Notes: generated by a model not told the origin, from the sequence alone. Shown: positions 24,563 through 33,300, counted from the stretch's first letter. The stretch is DNA of 39,533 nt from Propionibacteriaceae bacterium (GCA_031272505.1 JAISTQ010000041.1:1-39533), one strand, 5' to 3'. Translations and numbers: made by a program.

Positions 24563-26719
24563 TCACCGCCAGGAGCCGGGGGTGTTGAGGTCGAGGGTGA
24601 CGAGGCGTTGGGTGGGGCGGGTGAGGCAGACGTAGAGGAGGCGGATGCCGGCGGCGGTGTTTTCGGTGATTTCGTCGGGGGAGACGACGATGACGGCGTC
24701 GAACTCCAGGCCTTTGGAATCCAGCGGGGTGACCATGGTGGCGCGGGGATCGGTGTCGATGCCGGGGAGGGCCTTTTCGACTTCGTACCAGCGGGAGGGC
24801 GGGACGATCACGCCGATGGTCCCTTCGACGGCGTCGCGCATCCGGGCGAGCTGGGCGGAGACGGCGTCACCCAAATCCGCTTCGGGCGTCACCAAGAGTT
24901 CGGGCTCGATGCCGGTGGTACGGACGGCCTCGGGCAGATCGGCGTCCGGGAAGGACGAGATGATCAGTGTGCGGGCCAAGTTGAAGACCTCGGCGGGGGA
25001 GCGGTAGTTCTTGGTCAGCTTGAAGCTGCGCCGGGGGGCGGAACCGCCGAGTTCCGCGAGCACCTTCTGGCTCTCCAGCGGATCCGACCAACTGCTCTGC
25101 GCGGGGTCGCCGACGATGGTCCAGGAGGCCTGCGGGCCACGGCGCCGCAACATCCGCCACTGCATCGGCGAGAGGTCTTGGGCTTCATCGACGAGCACGT
25201 GCGCGTAGGTGCGCTGCGGCGGCTCATCCGGATCAATGTCGCGCTTGTCGGTGAGCAGGTCGGCGGTGGTGACCAACTCGCTGACTTCCGAATCAACCGG
25301 CAGGAAGACCAGATCGGCGGGCTCGGCGTCCTCGTCAATCACCGGGCCGAGCAACTCGGCCAACTCGTCCAGCAAGGCGGTGTCCGCCACCGACCAGTCC
25401 GGCGCGGCGAAGCTCTCGATCAGGATGCGCTGCTCGTCCACGTCGAGCAGATCCCGTCCCACCTGGGTGACTACCTTCGGCTCTTGCAGCCGGGCCAGCA
25501 CCTGCGTCGGGGTGAGCATCGGCCACCAGGATTGGAAGAACATCCGGTAGGAGGCAGACGACGTCACCAAATCTTCGAACTGCGGCACGGGGACATCCAA
25601 CTCCGGCGGCAGTTTGACGTACAGCGCCTCCAGCACGGCCGCCTCGGCAGCCGCGCGGCCGACATTGGCGGGCATCCGCGTCAACACGTCCCGGCGAATC
25701 CGGGAAAGCTCGGCAACGTCCAACGTCAACACCGTGCCCTTTACGGTGACCCGCAGTTGGCTGGCGGCCTCGTCCATCAGCGGCAGCGAAACCAACCTTT
25801 TGAGCAGCGCCACCATCCGCAGGCTGCCCTTGATGGTGGCCGCTTCCCGGTCGTCTTGGCGGGTGGATTCCAGCCCGATGACGTCTTGGGCCACCTGACC
25901 GATCGCCCGCAGCGTCACCGAATCCTCGCCCAGCGAGGGCAGCACCCGCTCGATGTAGTTCAAGAACCGGGCGGTGGGCCCGACCACCAGGATGCCGCCG
26001 TTCTCGAAGCGGCGCCGATTCGAGTACAGCAGGTAGGCGGCCCGGTGCAGCGCCACCACCGTCTTGCCGGTGCCCGGTCCGCCGGAGATGATCGTCATCC
26101 CGCTGTAGTCCGCCCGGATCGCCTCGTCCTGTTCGGCCTGGATGGTGGCCACGATGTCGCGCATCTGGGTGCCGCGCGAGCGGGTGATCGCCGCCAGCAG
26201 CGCCCCCTCGCCCACGATTGTCAACCCGGCCCCCGCCTTGGCGTCCAGCAGATCGTCCTCGATGCCGATCACCACATCGCGCCGGGTGCGCAACACCCGC
26301 CGCCGGGCCACCCCCATCGGGTGGGTGCCGGTGGCCCGATAGAACGGCTCGGCCGCCTTGGCCCGCCAGTCGATCACCAGCGGCTCATACTCCTCGTCGC
26401 GCACCCCGATCCGGCCGATATAGCGAATCTCCTGATCGGCCAAGTCCAGCCGTCCGAACACCAAGCCCTCATGCTCGCTCTCCAGCACCGAAAGCCGCTT
26501 GGCGGCCTGGAAGGCGAAAGCGTCACGCTCGAACAGCGAGGTGAAATCCTCTTCGCGGATGCGGCTCTCCCGATCCGACAGGTAGATGGATTGGCCGCGC
26601 TGGGCCGCGGTGCGCGCGTTCGCGGTGGCGTCCGCGAGGTAGTGATACACCAGATCCACATGCGCCTGCTCGATGGCAAGCTCGCGCTCCAGTGGGGTGC
26701 TCCGCTTTTTTTGTCCCAT
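24563..26719 (-). CDS. helD: HelD/HelR-type RNA polymerase-recycling ATPase (UvrD superfamily)
   Basis: This encodes 718 residues. Like actinobacterial HelD proteins, it has a coiled, charged N-terminal part (about 1-90, ERELAIEQAHVDLVYHYL) that in relatives inserts into RNA polymerase. The helicase-like core has Walker A GGPGTGKT (213-220), Walker B/motif II LVDEAQDLSPMQW, motif III-like VGDPAQSSW, motif V SKGLEFDAVIVV and motif VI YVCLTRPTQ. Relatives use ATP to free stalled or drug-blocked polymerase, and some protect against rifamycins. A plain UvrD DNA helicase is less likely given the N-terminus and length. The start ATG has AGAGGCAGGT upstream and a good promoter overlapping the preceding gene's stop codon. 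Confidence 0.9.
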   Translation of the reverse strand: MGQKKRSTPLERELAIEQAHVDLVYHYLADATANARTAAQRGQSIYLSDRESRIREEDFTSLFERDAFAFQAAKRLSVLESEHEGLVFGRLDLADQEIRYIGRIGVRDEEYEPLVIDWRAKAAEPFYRATGTHPMGVARRRVLRTRRDVVIGIEDDLLDAKAGAGLTIVGEGALLAAITRSRGTQMRDIVATIQAEQDEAIRADYSGMTIISGGPGTGKTVVALHRAAYLLYSNRRRFENGGILVVGPTARFLNYIERVLPSLGEDSVTLRAIGQVAQDVIGLESTRQDDREAATIKGSLRMVALLKRLVSLPLMDEAASQLRVTVKGTVLTLDVAELSRIRRDVLTRMPANVGRAAAEAAVLEALYVKLPPELDVPVPQFEDLVTSSASYRMFFQSWWPMLTPTQVLARLQEPKVVTQVGRDLLDVDEQRILIESFAAPDWSVADTALLDELAELLGPVIDEDAEPADLVFLPVDSEVSELVTTADLLTDKRDIDPDEPPQRTYAHVLVDEAQDLSPMQWRMLRRRGPQASWTIVGDPAQSSWSDPLESQKVLAELGGSAPRRSFKLTKNYRSPAEVFNLARTLIISSFPDADLPEAVRTTGIEPELLVTPEADLGDAVSAQLARMRDAVEGTIGVIVPPSRWYEVEKALPGIDTDPRATMVTPLDSKGLEFDAVIVVSPDEITENTAAGIRLLYVCLTRPTQRLVTLDLNTPGSWR

Positions 26720-26748
26720 ACCTGCCTCTGGAAAAAGACCGAAGGACC

Positions 26749-26777
26749 ATTTTACTCTGACAATGCGCTGCTTACAA
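26749..26777 (-). promoter_or_regulatory. Promoter of the helD gene
   Basis: TTGTAA (26777-26772), 17 bases, TAAAAT (26754-26749), the best -35/-10 pair in the window. The -35 contains the stop codon of the upstream EamA gene. It leaves a leader of about 20 bases with the Shine-Dalgarno. Confidence 0.65.
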
Positions 26778-27608
26778 TGAAATCAAAACCACACCGGTGA
26801 GCGTGATGGCGACGCCGAGGATCTGCAGCCAGGTGAGCCGCTCCTTCAGGAAGCAGAAGGCCAGCAGCGCGGTGACCGCCGGATACAGCCCGGAGAGGAC
26901 GGCGGCGAGCGCCAACTGCCCGGACGAGGTGGCGTAGGTGAAGCCGAGATAGCCGATCGCGTCAATGCACCCCAAAGCGGCGATGACGCCAAACGTCCGC
27001 CCGCCCAGGCGCAAGGAGGGGCGGCTGCACAAGATGATCACGGTGGCGGTGACCGCCGAGCCGAAGCGGGAGAAGAGCGTGGAATAGACCGGCGATTCGA
27101 AGGAGCCATGGGCGAGGATCACGATGCCGATGCCGAAAGTCAACGCGGAGGCGATGGCCAGCCAGATCGGCTTGAAGCTGCGCGGGGTTGACGCCGAAGC
27201 CGGACTCGGCGAGAGCGACACCAGCACGATTCCGCTCAGGCAGCTCAGGATGCCGACGGCCTGCAGCGCGGTGATCGGCTCGCCCGCGCAAACTCCCCAG
27301 AGCACCGGCACAACCGCGCAGGAGCTGACGATCGGGGCCACCACCCCGAGTCGGCCCACCGTCATCGCCCGATACATGAACCAGGCTCCCAACAGCGCCG
27401 TCACCCCGGAAATCGAACCGAGCGAGATGGAGGCCCAGCCGGGCGCCTCGGGCTGCGCGATCAGGATGGTGAGCAGCACCACCGCGATGCCCGTCACCTG
27501 CGAAAAACCAGCCACCGCAATCGCCGAAACCCGGCGCGAAAGCGTGCCGCCCAGGAAATCGCCGATTCCCCAAGCCAGCGAGGCAATTAACGCAACGAAG
27601 GCACTCAC
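26772..27608 (-). CDS. EamA-family (DMT superfamily) transporter
   Basis: This encodes 278 residues from a GTG at 27608. About ten membrane helices fall in two similar halves: the first begins ALIASLAWGIGDFLGG, the second FKPIWLAIASALTFGIGIVIL. The second half ends in the typical FLKERLTWLQILGVAITLTGVVLI. EamA proteins export small metabolites such as amino acids, sugars or purines; the substrate cannot be read from sequence. The longer frame to 27668 would cross the divergent MFS gene start and lacks a signal, while TAGGGT seven bases before the GTG supports the shorter, leaderless form. It is divergent from the MFS transporter across 39 bases. Confidence 0.88.
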   Translation of the reverse strand: MSAFVALIASLAWGIGDFLGGTLSRRVSAIAVAGFSQVTGIAVVLLTILIAQPEAPGWASISLGSISGVTALLGAWFMYRAMTVGRLGVVAPIVSSCAVVPVLWGVCAGEPITALQAVGILSCLSGIVLVSLSPSPASASTPRSFKPIWLAIASALTFGIGIVILAHGSFESPVYSTLFSRFGSAVTATVIILCSRPSLRLGGRTFGVIAALGCIDAIGYLGFTYATSSGQLALAAVLSGLYPAVTALLAFCFLKERLTWLQILGVAITLTGVVLISL

Positions 27609-27621
27609 GAGCGCAACCCTA
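27609..27621 (-). promoter_or_regulatory. -10 element TAGGGT of the EamA gene
   Basis: TAGGGT (27621-27616), seven bases (TGCGCTC), GTG. Confidence 0.5.
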
Positions 27622-27647
27622 CCGGATGTGCGAGAATTGACAGTTGT

Positions 27648-28877
27648 ATGACTTCTGACGCCTTGCAATTGCTACGCGAGCGGAACTTCACCACACTATT
27701 CGTGGCGCGGACGCTCGCGCTTTTGGCGTTGGCTTTTGCGCCGGTGGCCTTGGCATTTGGGGTTTTACGGCTGCCCGGTGGCGACGAGGTGATGCTCTCG
27801 ATCATCATGGCCTGCCAGTTGGGCCCGAATGTGATCCTGATGCTCTTCGGCGGGGTGATCGCGGATCGGATGCCGCGGGCCGGGGTGATCGCCGCTGGAG
27901 AGACCCTGAACGGCGTCTGCTGGCTCGGCATCGGCTTGATGATGTACGTCGAGATCACTCCGCTGTGGGGTATGTGCGGCTTGGCGGCGCTTTCCGGGAT
28001 CGCGGGCACGGTGGTCTACCCGGCGTTGGCGGGCATCATCCCGGACATGGTGAAGCCCGACCAGCTCACCCAGGCGAACTCTTGGATGCAAGGGGCGGCG
28101 GCGACGTCAAGGCTGCTCGGTGTGGTGGCGGCAGGCGCGGTCGTCGAGTTCTGTGGGGCAGGCGTGGCGCTGATCGGCACCGGTGCCGCCTATTTGGTTT
28201 CCGCGGTAATGACGGCCACGCTGCCGAAAAAGTCCACTTTGGCGGATCGCGCCGAGTCGATGCTGAAGCAGCTCAAGGATGGCTGGGGCGAGTTCCGCAG
28301 CCGCGAATGGCTCTGGGTGGTGGTGGTCTGCTGGGGGCTGATGTACTTCTTCTTCTCCGGCATGGTCGGGGTGGTCGGCCCATTCATCGCGGAGAAATGG
28401 CTGGGCGGCCCGTTGATCTGGTCGTACATCATGGGCGGCGAGGCGGTCGGCGCGATCATCGGCGTGGTGGTGGCCATGTATTGGCGGCCCAAACACCCGA
28501 TCTTCGTCGGGATGACATTGTCGTTGACGATGTGCTTGCCCGGCATTCTGATGGCAAGCTGGTCGCCGATCTGGATCATCGTGGTCGCCGCGATCCCGAT
28601 GGGCTTCGGCTTGGAGATTTTCAGCGTCTATTGGATGACGACGATGCAACTGGAGGTGCCGCAAGAGTCGCTGGCCAAGGTGGCCGCCTATGACGCCTTC
28701 GGCTCCATCGTCTTCGGCCCGTTGGGGCTGATCCTGGCCGGCCCCGCGATCAAATGGCTGGGCGCGCACGAGGTAATGTTGTACTCGTCCGTTGTCTGTG
28801 TGGTGATAATTAGTCTTGGCCTGCTTTCCAAGGGCCTGCGCACGATCTCACCGAATTGGGATGGACAAAATGGATGA
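27648..28877 (+). CDS. Major facilitator superfamily transporter
   Basis: This encodes 409 residues with about twelve predicted membrane helices. FGGVIADRMPR after the second helix is the MFS motif A loop (G-x-x-x-D-R). Conserved stretches such as VVYPALAGIIPDMV, QANSWMQGAAATSRLLG and FEIFSVYW-like LEIFSVYWMTT resemble the EntS/TetA-like drug and siderophore exporters (MFS-3-type). Substrate unknown. No convincing Shine-Dalgarno and no TANNNT at six or seven bases; a GAGAAT hexamer ten bases upstream is a possible -10. Its last codons overlap the start of the phosphotransferase-like gene, suggesting translational coupling. Confidence 0.9.
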   Translation: MTSDALQLLRERNFTTLFVARTLALLALAFAPVALAFGVLRLPGGDEVMLSIIMACQLGPNVILMLFGGVIADRMPRAGVIAAGETLNGVCWLGIGLMMYVEITPLWGMCGLAALSGIAGTVVYPALAGIIPDMVKPDQLTQANSWMQGAAATSRLLGVVAAGAVVEFCGAGVALIGTGAAYLVSAVMTATLPKKSTLADRAESMLKQLKDGWGEFRSREWLWVVVVCWGLMYFFFSGMVGVVGPFIAEKWLGGPLIWSYIMGGEAVGAIIGVVVAMYWRPKHPIFVGMTLSLTMCLPGILMASWSPIWIIVVAAIPMGFGLEIFSVYWMTTMQLEVPQESLAKVAAYDAFGSIVFGPLGLILAGPAIKWLGAHEVMLYSSVVCVVIISLGLLSKGLRTISPNWDGQNG

Positions 28878-29760
28878 TTCTCCGGCACTGCTGCACTGGG
28901 TGCGCTCCACGGCCGCCATCCAAGACCCCAGGGTGGACGCGGACACCCCCGTCTCCCGGATGCTGATCCCCGACGTGGTCACCCGGCCGCAGCGCCCCGA
29001 GCACTCCAAAGTTTTCATTTGCGGCGGCGTGGTGGTGAAGCTGCACGAGCAGGGGACGAAACGTTCCGAGTTGGCGAACCGGCTGCAAGCCGTCGATTCG
29101 CTCGCCATGGAGCGCATCTGGCTGCTCCCGCTCAGCCCGCGCCCGCTGCCCGCCCCGAACGAGCAGTTGGCCACCATTTGGCCGCGCGCCACCCTCGTCT
29201 CTTCGGTGGAGAACCCGCCTTGGGAGGACGCGGCGGAGTTGTTGGCGAAGCTGCACCTGGCGGACGTCAAAGCGCTCCCGAAGCTGCCCACCCATGGCGG
29301 TTTGGCCCGTTTCGAGCGGGCGGTGAAGGCCGCCCGAGGCATTTCTTCGGAGCCGTGGCTGGCCCCTTTGGGCGCCGAGCTGTACCACAAACTGCGTAAG
29401 CCGGCGGTGAAGCTGCCGGTGCATGGGGCTTGGCATCTGGGCCAGTTGGGCCATCCGCTGCTCTCCCGCCCGTGGCGGCTGCTCGATCCGGACGATCTGG
29501 GCCTGGGTGATCCGGCTTGGGATCTGGCCCGTCCGGCGGCGCTCTATTCGGCGGGGAAGCTCTCCGGCCTGGATTGGGCCCGCTTCGTGAACGCCTACCG
29601 CGCGGCTGGCGGCCCAGCCGTCCCCGAGAAGGGCGACCCGTGGCCCGCGCTTGCCGACGCCGCCCAAGCCACCCTCTTCATCTCGGCCGTCCACGCGTTG
29701 ACGAACATCGGCTCCCACTCGGCGGAAACCACCCAGACCTTCCTCGCCGCGCTGCGTTAA
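28870..29760 (+). CDS. Aminoglycoside-phosphotransferase-fold protein lacking the catalytic Asp
   Basis: This encodes 296 residues from the ATG at 28870, chosen because GGGATGG lies five bases upstream; an ATG nine bases earlier has none. The C-terminal half matches the APH/choline-kinase fold: LLAKLHLADV, the catalytic-loop equivalent VHGAWHLGQ (184-192), and the metal-binding LLDPDDLGLGDPAWDLARPA (204-223). Relatives have HGDW at the loop, with Asp as the catalytic base; here residue 187 is Ala (GCT at 29428). The DPDD and GDPAWDLA motifs are intact. The N-terminal half lacks a clear kinase Gly-loop, though VVVKLHE may be the beta-3 Lys strand. It may bind nucleotide or substrate without transfer. 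It overlaps the MFS gene by eight bases, so a link with transport is plausible. Confidence 0.82.
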   Translation: MDDSPALLHWVRSTAAIQDPRVDADTPVSRMLIPDVVTRPQRPEHSKVFICGGVVVKLHEQGTKRSELANRLQAVDSLAMERIWLLPLSPRPLPAPNEQLATIWPRATLVSSVENPPWEDAAELLAKLHLADVKALPKLPTHGGLARFERAVKAARGISSEPWLAPLGAELYHKLRKPAVKLPVHGAWHLGQLGHPLLSRPWRLLDPDDLGLGDPAWDLARPAALYSAGKLSGLDWARFVNAYRAAGGPAVPEKGDPWPALADAAQATLFISAVHALTNIGSHSAETTQTFLAALR

Positions 29761-29828
29761 GTGTCGTCAACGATGTCAGCGTGTTCGGATGGGGTCGTTG
29801 GGTAGGCGAGAATCGGTGGATCAGGGCT

Positions 29829-29834
29829 TAGACT
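29829..29834 (+). promoter_or_regulatory. Possible -10 element of the kinase-aldolase genes
   Basis: TAGACT lies 29 bases before the GTG start, leaving a short leader with GAGGAAGGA. No good -35 was found. Confidence 0.35.
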
Positions 29835-29863
29835 AGACGGGTCTGAAGAGGAAGGACGAAGCG

Positions 29864-30841
29864 GTGTTTCGCATCAGCGTGGCTGGGCACCTGTGTGTGG
29901 ATTTGGTGCCCGCGTTGCCTGCCAACGCGCGGTTGGCGCCGGGGCAGTTGATTCAGGTGGGGGCGTTGGATGTGCGGCTGGGCGGCTGCGTGGCGAACAC
30001 CGGGCTGTGGCTGCTGCGGCTGGGCGGGAGCGCATCGCCATATGAGGTGCGCCTCCAAGGCGTGGTGGGGGATGACGAGTTGGGCGCGATCGCGGCGCAA
30101 ATGCTGGGCGACGCGGCCGACCTGCACGTTTTGGAGGGGGCGACGACGTCATACTCCATCGTGTTGGAGCCCGGAGGCGCGGATCGGACGTTCTGGCATC
30201 ACACCGGGGCGAACTCGCTGTTCGACCCCGAAAACGTGGGCGTGGATGCCGATCTGCTGCATTTCGGCTATCCGCCGCTGCTGCCGCTGGCCATCGAGGC
30301 GGACGGGGTGCCGCTGCGCGACCTGTTCGCCCGCGCGAAACAGGCCGGGGTGACGACCTCGCTGGATCTAGCCGTCGTCGATCCGGATGCCGAGGTGGGG
30401 CAGTTGGATTGGTCCGCGATCCTGCACCACGTGCTCACCTTCACCGATGTGATCAGCCCCAGTTATGACGATTTGGCTTCCATGTACCGGCTGGAGGAGC
30501 CCGCCAGTTTGGCCGGGGCGGCCGAGCTGGCCAAGGAACTGATCGCCTCTGGGGCGGGCATCGCCATGGTGACCGCCGGGGCCCAAGGTTTTGCATTGCG
30601 GACGGGCAGTCGAGCCCGCCTGGCCGCGGGTGGCCGGGTCGTCAGCCCGCTGGCCGAAGCCTGGGCGGATCTGAACCTGACGCTCCCGCCGCTCCCCGTT
30701 GACGACATCGTCACCTCGACGGGCGCGGGAGACGCCGCCACCGCCGGGCTGCTGCACGCGTTGGCTTCCGGGTTGGCTCCGGACGCCGCCACCCAAGCCA
30801 TCCGCCAAGCCGCCGCCGACAAACTGATTGGAGCCGCCTGA
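29864..30841 (+). CDS. PfkB-family sugar kinase
   Basis: This encodes 325 residues from GTG, with GAGGAAGGAC as ribosome site. The ribokinase/PfkB fold is shown by the N-terminal VAGHLCVDLVP, the LGGCVANTGLWLLRLG segment (about 39-54) and the C-terminal signature STGAGDAATAGLLHAL, with catalytic Asp290 in GAGD. It phosphorylates a sugar or sugar phosphate with ATP. Coupled to a class II aldolase, the likely options are a ketose-phosphate kinase (fructose-1-phosphate or tagatose-6-phosphate type) or a deoxygluconate-type kinase, as in inositol breakdown; the sequence does not decide. The aldolase start codon overlaps its stop (TGATG), a firm sign of coupled translation. Confidence 0.9.
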   Translation: MFRISVAGHLCVDLVPALPANARLAPGQLIQVGALDVRLGGCVANTGLWLLRLGGSASPYEVRLQGVVGDDELGAIAAQMLGDAADLHVLEGATTSYSIVLEPGGADRTFWHHTGANSLFDPENVGVDADLLHFGYPPLLPLAIEADGVPLRDLFARAKQAGVTTSLDLAVVDPDAEVGQLDWSAILHHVLTFTDVISPSYDDLASMYRLEEPASLAGAAELAKELIASGAGIAMVTAGAQGFALRTGSRARLAAGGRVVSPLAEAWADLNLTLPPLPVDDIVTSTGAGDAATAGLLHALASGLAPDAATQAIRQAAADKLIGAA

Positions 30842-31698
30842 TGCCCATCGCCAACGCCGCGGAACTCGCCGCCACCGCCCGTCAAAACGGCCAAGCGGTC
30901 GGGGCCTTCAACGTCACTGACATTGAGATCACCCGCGGGGTGGTGCTGGCGGCCGAGCAGTTGGGTGTCCCGGTGATCGTCGAATATGCCGAGGTGCACG
31001 GCAAGTACGTGCCGCTGGAGATCATCGGGCCGGTGATGCTCGCGGTGGCCGCGCAGGCCCGCGTGCCCGTCGGCGTGCACTACGACCACGGCGAGGATTT
31101 CGAGCAGATCAAGCGGGCGATTGAGCTGGGCTTCACCTCGGTGATGATTGACGCCTCGCACCTGCCCTATGCCGAGAACGTGGCGCGCACCCAGGAAGTA
31201 GTCCGCTACGCGCACGCCCGCGCGGTGGCCGTGGAGGCCGAATTGGGCACCATGACGCGCGAGGGCGGTTCCCCTGACGACGTCGACTACGCGTCGCTGT
31301 CCGACGGCTATACCGTGCCCGCCCAGGCTGCCCAGTTCGTCAACGAGACGGGCGTGGATCTGCTCGCGGTGGCTTTCGGGACGGTCCATGGCGTCTACAC
31401 GCAGACGCCCACGCTGGATTTCGAGCGGCTCGCCGCTATCAACGCCGTGGCCGGGGTGCCGCTGGTGATGCACGGCGGCTCCGGGCTGAGCGACGCCGAA
31501 TACCGCGCCGCGATCCAGGCGGGCATCGCGAAGATCAACTACTACTCCACGATGGCCTATAACGTCGCCGGGGCCGTCAAGTCGCGGCTGAACACCGAGA
31601 CCGCCCAGACGTACATCTGCGACGTCTCCGCCTGGGAGACCGAGCTGGTCCGTCAAGACGCGTTGGCCAAACTCGCGGTTTTCGCGGGCCGGTCGTAG
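30841..31698 (+). CDS. Class II (zinc) ketose-bisphosphate aldolase
   Basis: This encodes 285 residues, a typical short GatY/KbaY/IolJ-size class II aldolase. The expected metal and catalytic residues are present: catalytic Asp82 and zinc ligand His83 in HYDHGEDF, Glu134 in VEAELGT, His183 in FGTVHGVY and His211 in MHGGSG, the last with the glycine phosphate loop. It cleaves a ketose bisphosphate (fructose-, tagatose- or 5-keto-type) into dihydroxyacetone phosphate and an aldehyde. Its ATG overlaps the kinase stop codon by one base, so the two work as kinase then aldolase. The aldo/keto reductase downstream has its own promoter. Cytosolic. Confidence 0.92.
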   Translation: MPIANAAELAATARQNGQAVGAFNVTDIEITRGVVLAAEQLGVPVIVEYAEVHGKYVPLEIIGPVMLAVAAQARVPVGVHYDHGEDFEQIKRAIELGFTSVMIDASHLPYAENVARTQEVVRYAHARAVAVEAELGTMTREGGSPDDVDYASLSDGYTVPAQAAQFVNETGVDLLAVAFGTVHGVYTQTPTLDFERLAAINAVAGVPLVMHGGSGLSDAEYRAAIQAGIAKINYYSTMAYNVAGAVKSRLNTETAQTYICDVSAWETELVRQDALAKLAVFAGRS

Positions 31699-31714
31699 CG
31701 GGCGGCAGTGCTGC

Positions 31715-31726
31715 TAATCTCAACAC
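31715..31726 (+). promoter_or_regulatory. -10 element TAATCT of the aldo/keto reductase gene
   Basis: TAATCT (31715-31720), six bases (CAACAC), ATG. It uncouples this gene from the kinase-aldolase pair. Confidence 0.6.
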
Positions 31727-32560
31727 ATGAGTATTCCTAGCTATACCCTCAATGACGGGCTGGAGATCCCGGCCATTGGGCTGGGCACCTACAAACTGCG
31801 CGGCTTCGCGGGCCGCAATTCCATTCTGTCGGGGCTGGAGTTGGGCTATCGGCTCATCGACTCGGCCTTCAACTACGACAACGAGGGGATCGTGGGGGCG
31901 GCCGTGCAGCTTTCGGCCGTGCCGCGCGACGAGATCATCGTGGCCACCAAACTGCCGGGCCGCTACCACCAGTACGATCTGGCGCTGGCCGCCATCGAGG
32001 AGTCGCTGCTGCGGATGCGGCTGGATTACATCGACCTGATGCTGATCCACTGGCCGAATCCGATCACCGGCCTTTACGTGGAGGCTTGGGAGGCCTTGGT
32101 GGAGGCGCAGGCGCGCGGGCTGGTCCGCTCGGTCGGGGTTTGCAACTTCCTGCCCGAGCACGTGGAGAAGGTCGTGGCGGCCACCTCCGTCACCCCGTCG
32201 ATCAACCAGATCGAGCGCCATCCGTTCTTCCCGCAGTTCGAGCATGTCGCCTGGGACAGCGCCCACGGCATCCGGAACCAGGCGTGGTCACCGCTGCTGC
32301 GCGGCGCCATCGAGGCCGAAGCGCCGATCATCGCCGAGATCGCCCAAGCCTATGGCAAGACCCCAGCCCAGCTCATCCTCGCCTGGCACGTCCACTCCGG
32401 CGTCATCCCCATTCCGAAGGCCGCCTCGGCCGCCCGGCAAGCCGAGAACCTCGACGTCTTCTTCGACCTCTCCGAGGCTGACTTCGCCGCCATCAACGCG
32501 CTAGCCCGCCCGGATCGCCGCCTCATCCTGGAGGGCCCAGACACCCACGAAGAGATGTAA
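31727..32560 (+). CDS. Aldo/keto reductase (2,5-diketogluconate-reductase type)
   Basis: This encodes 277 residues. The catalytic tetrad is complete: Asp45 and Tyr50 in RLIDSAFNYDNE, Lys75 in VATKLPG and His108 in MLIHWP. The (beta/alpha)8 NADPH-binding end has AYGKTPAQLILAWHV and IPIPKAASAARQAENL, the family's phosphate-binding stretch. It reduces aldehydes or ketones, often sugar derivatives or toxic aldehydes, using NADPH. The position after a sugar kinase and aldolase hints at sugar or aldehyde metabolism, but the own promoter leaves this open. Cytosolic. Confidence 0.93.
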   Translation: MSIPSYTLNDGLEIPAIGLGTYKLRGFAGRNSILSGLELGYRLIDSAFNYDNEGIVGAAVQLSAVPRDEIIVATKLPGRYHQYDLALAAIEESLLRMRLDYIDLMLIHWPNPITGLYVEAWEALVEAQARGLVRSVGVCNFLPEHVEKVVAATSVTPSINQIERHPFFPQFEHVAWDSAHGIRNQAWSPLLRGAIEAEAPIIAEIAQAYGKTPAQLILAWHVHSGVIPIPKAASAARQAENLDVFFDLSEADFAAINALARPDRRLILEGPDTHEEM

Positions 32561-32586
32561 CGCCCGCGCAAAAACACCTGAGTGGT

Positions 32587-32598
32587 TATGATGGCCGG
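32587..32598 (+). promoter_or_regulatory. -10 element TATGAT of the ABC transporter genes
   Basis: TATGAT (32587-32592) is one mismatch from TATAAT. Six bases (GGCCGG) then lead to the GTG. Confidence 0.6.
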
Positions 32599-33300
32599 GT
32601 GAGTGAGACTGTTATCTCGGCCGGTGTGCAAGTCACCAAGGTATATGGGGTGGGCGAAGCCGCAGTGGTGGCTTTGGACGCGTTGTCGATTGAGTTCGCC
32701 GCTGGCGGATTCTATGCGATCATGGGCCCTTCGGGCTCTGGGAAGTCGACGTTGATGCACTGCCTCGCGGGGCTGGATTCCCCTACCAGCGGGCAGGTGT
32801 ATCTGGCGGGCATCGAGTTGACGGCGCTCCCCGAAAAGGAACTGACGAAGGTGCGGCGCGAGCAAATCGGCTTCATCTTCCAGTCGTTCAACCTGATCCC
32901 CACGTTGACGGCCGCGCAGAACATCACGCTGCCGTTGGAGTTGGCGGGCAAGCAGCCCGATCCGGCCCACTACGCTTCGGTCATCGAGTCGTTGGGGTTG
33001 GGCGAGCGGCTCAAGCATCTGCCCAGCCAGCTTTCCGGAGGCCAACAGCAGCGGGTGGCCATCGCCCGCGCGTTGCTGCCGCGTCCGGCCGTCATCTTCG
33101 CCGACGAGCCGACGGGCGCGCTGGATTCGGCGAACAGCCTGCAACTGCTCAATTACCTGCGCACCTGCGTCACCAACCTGGGGCAGACCATCGTGATGGT
33201 CACCCATGATCCGAATGCAGCCGCTTTCGCGGATCGGACTTTCCACCTTTCCGACGGGCGGATCCAAACCGTCCAGGATCGGGAGGCGCCGCGTGTTTAA
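32599..33300 (+). CDS. ABC transporter ATP-binding protein (MacB/LolD type)
   Basis: This encodes 233 residues from GTG. It has Walker [10 protein letters not shown] (43-51), the Q-loop [10 protein letters not shown], signature LSGGQQQR, Walker [13 protein letters not shown] and the switch His in [27 protein letters not shown] after Walker A is typical of the ATPase partners of FtsX-like permeases. It powers the permease whose start overlaps its last eight bases. Such pairs act in mechanotransmission or export of peptides, lipids or antibiotics rather than uptake. Leaderless start geometry. Confidence 0.95.
   Translation: MSETVISAGVQVTKVYGVGEAAVVALDALSIEFAAGGFYAIMGPSGSGKSTLMHCLAGLDSPTSGQVYLAGIELTALPEKELTKVRREQIGFIFQSFNLIPTLTAAQNITLPLELAGKQPDPAHYASVIESLGLGERLKHLPSQLSGGQQQRVAIARALLPRPAVIFADEPTGALDSANSLQLLNYLRTCVTNLGQTIVMVTHDPNAAAFADRTFHLSDGRIQTVQDREAPRV

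Noticed and set aside
26720-26771. Rifamycin-associated palindrome upstream of helD
   Set aside because: Searched by eye for the GC-rich palindrome expected in some relatives; not present.
24518-26800. 760-codon plus-strand ORF opposite the HelD gene
   Set aside because: It is antisense to clear helicase motifs, with no ribosome site or domain.
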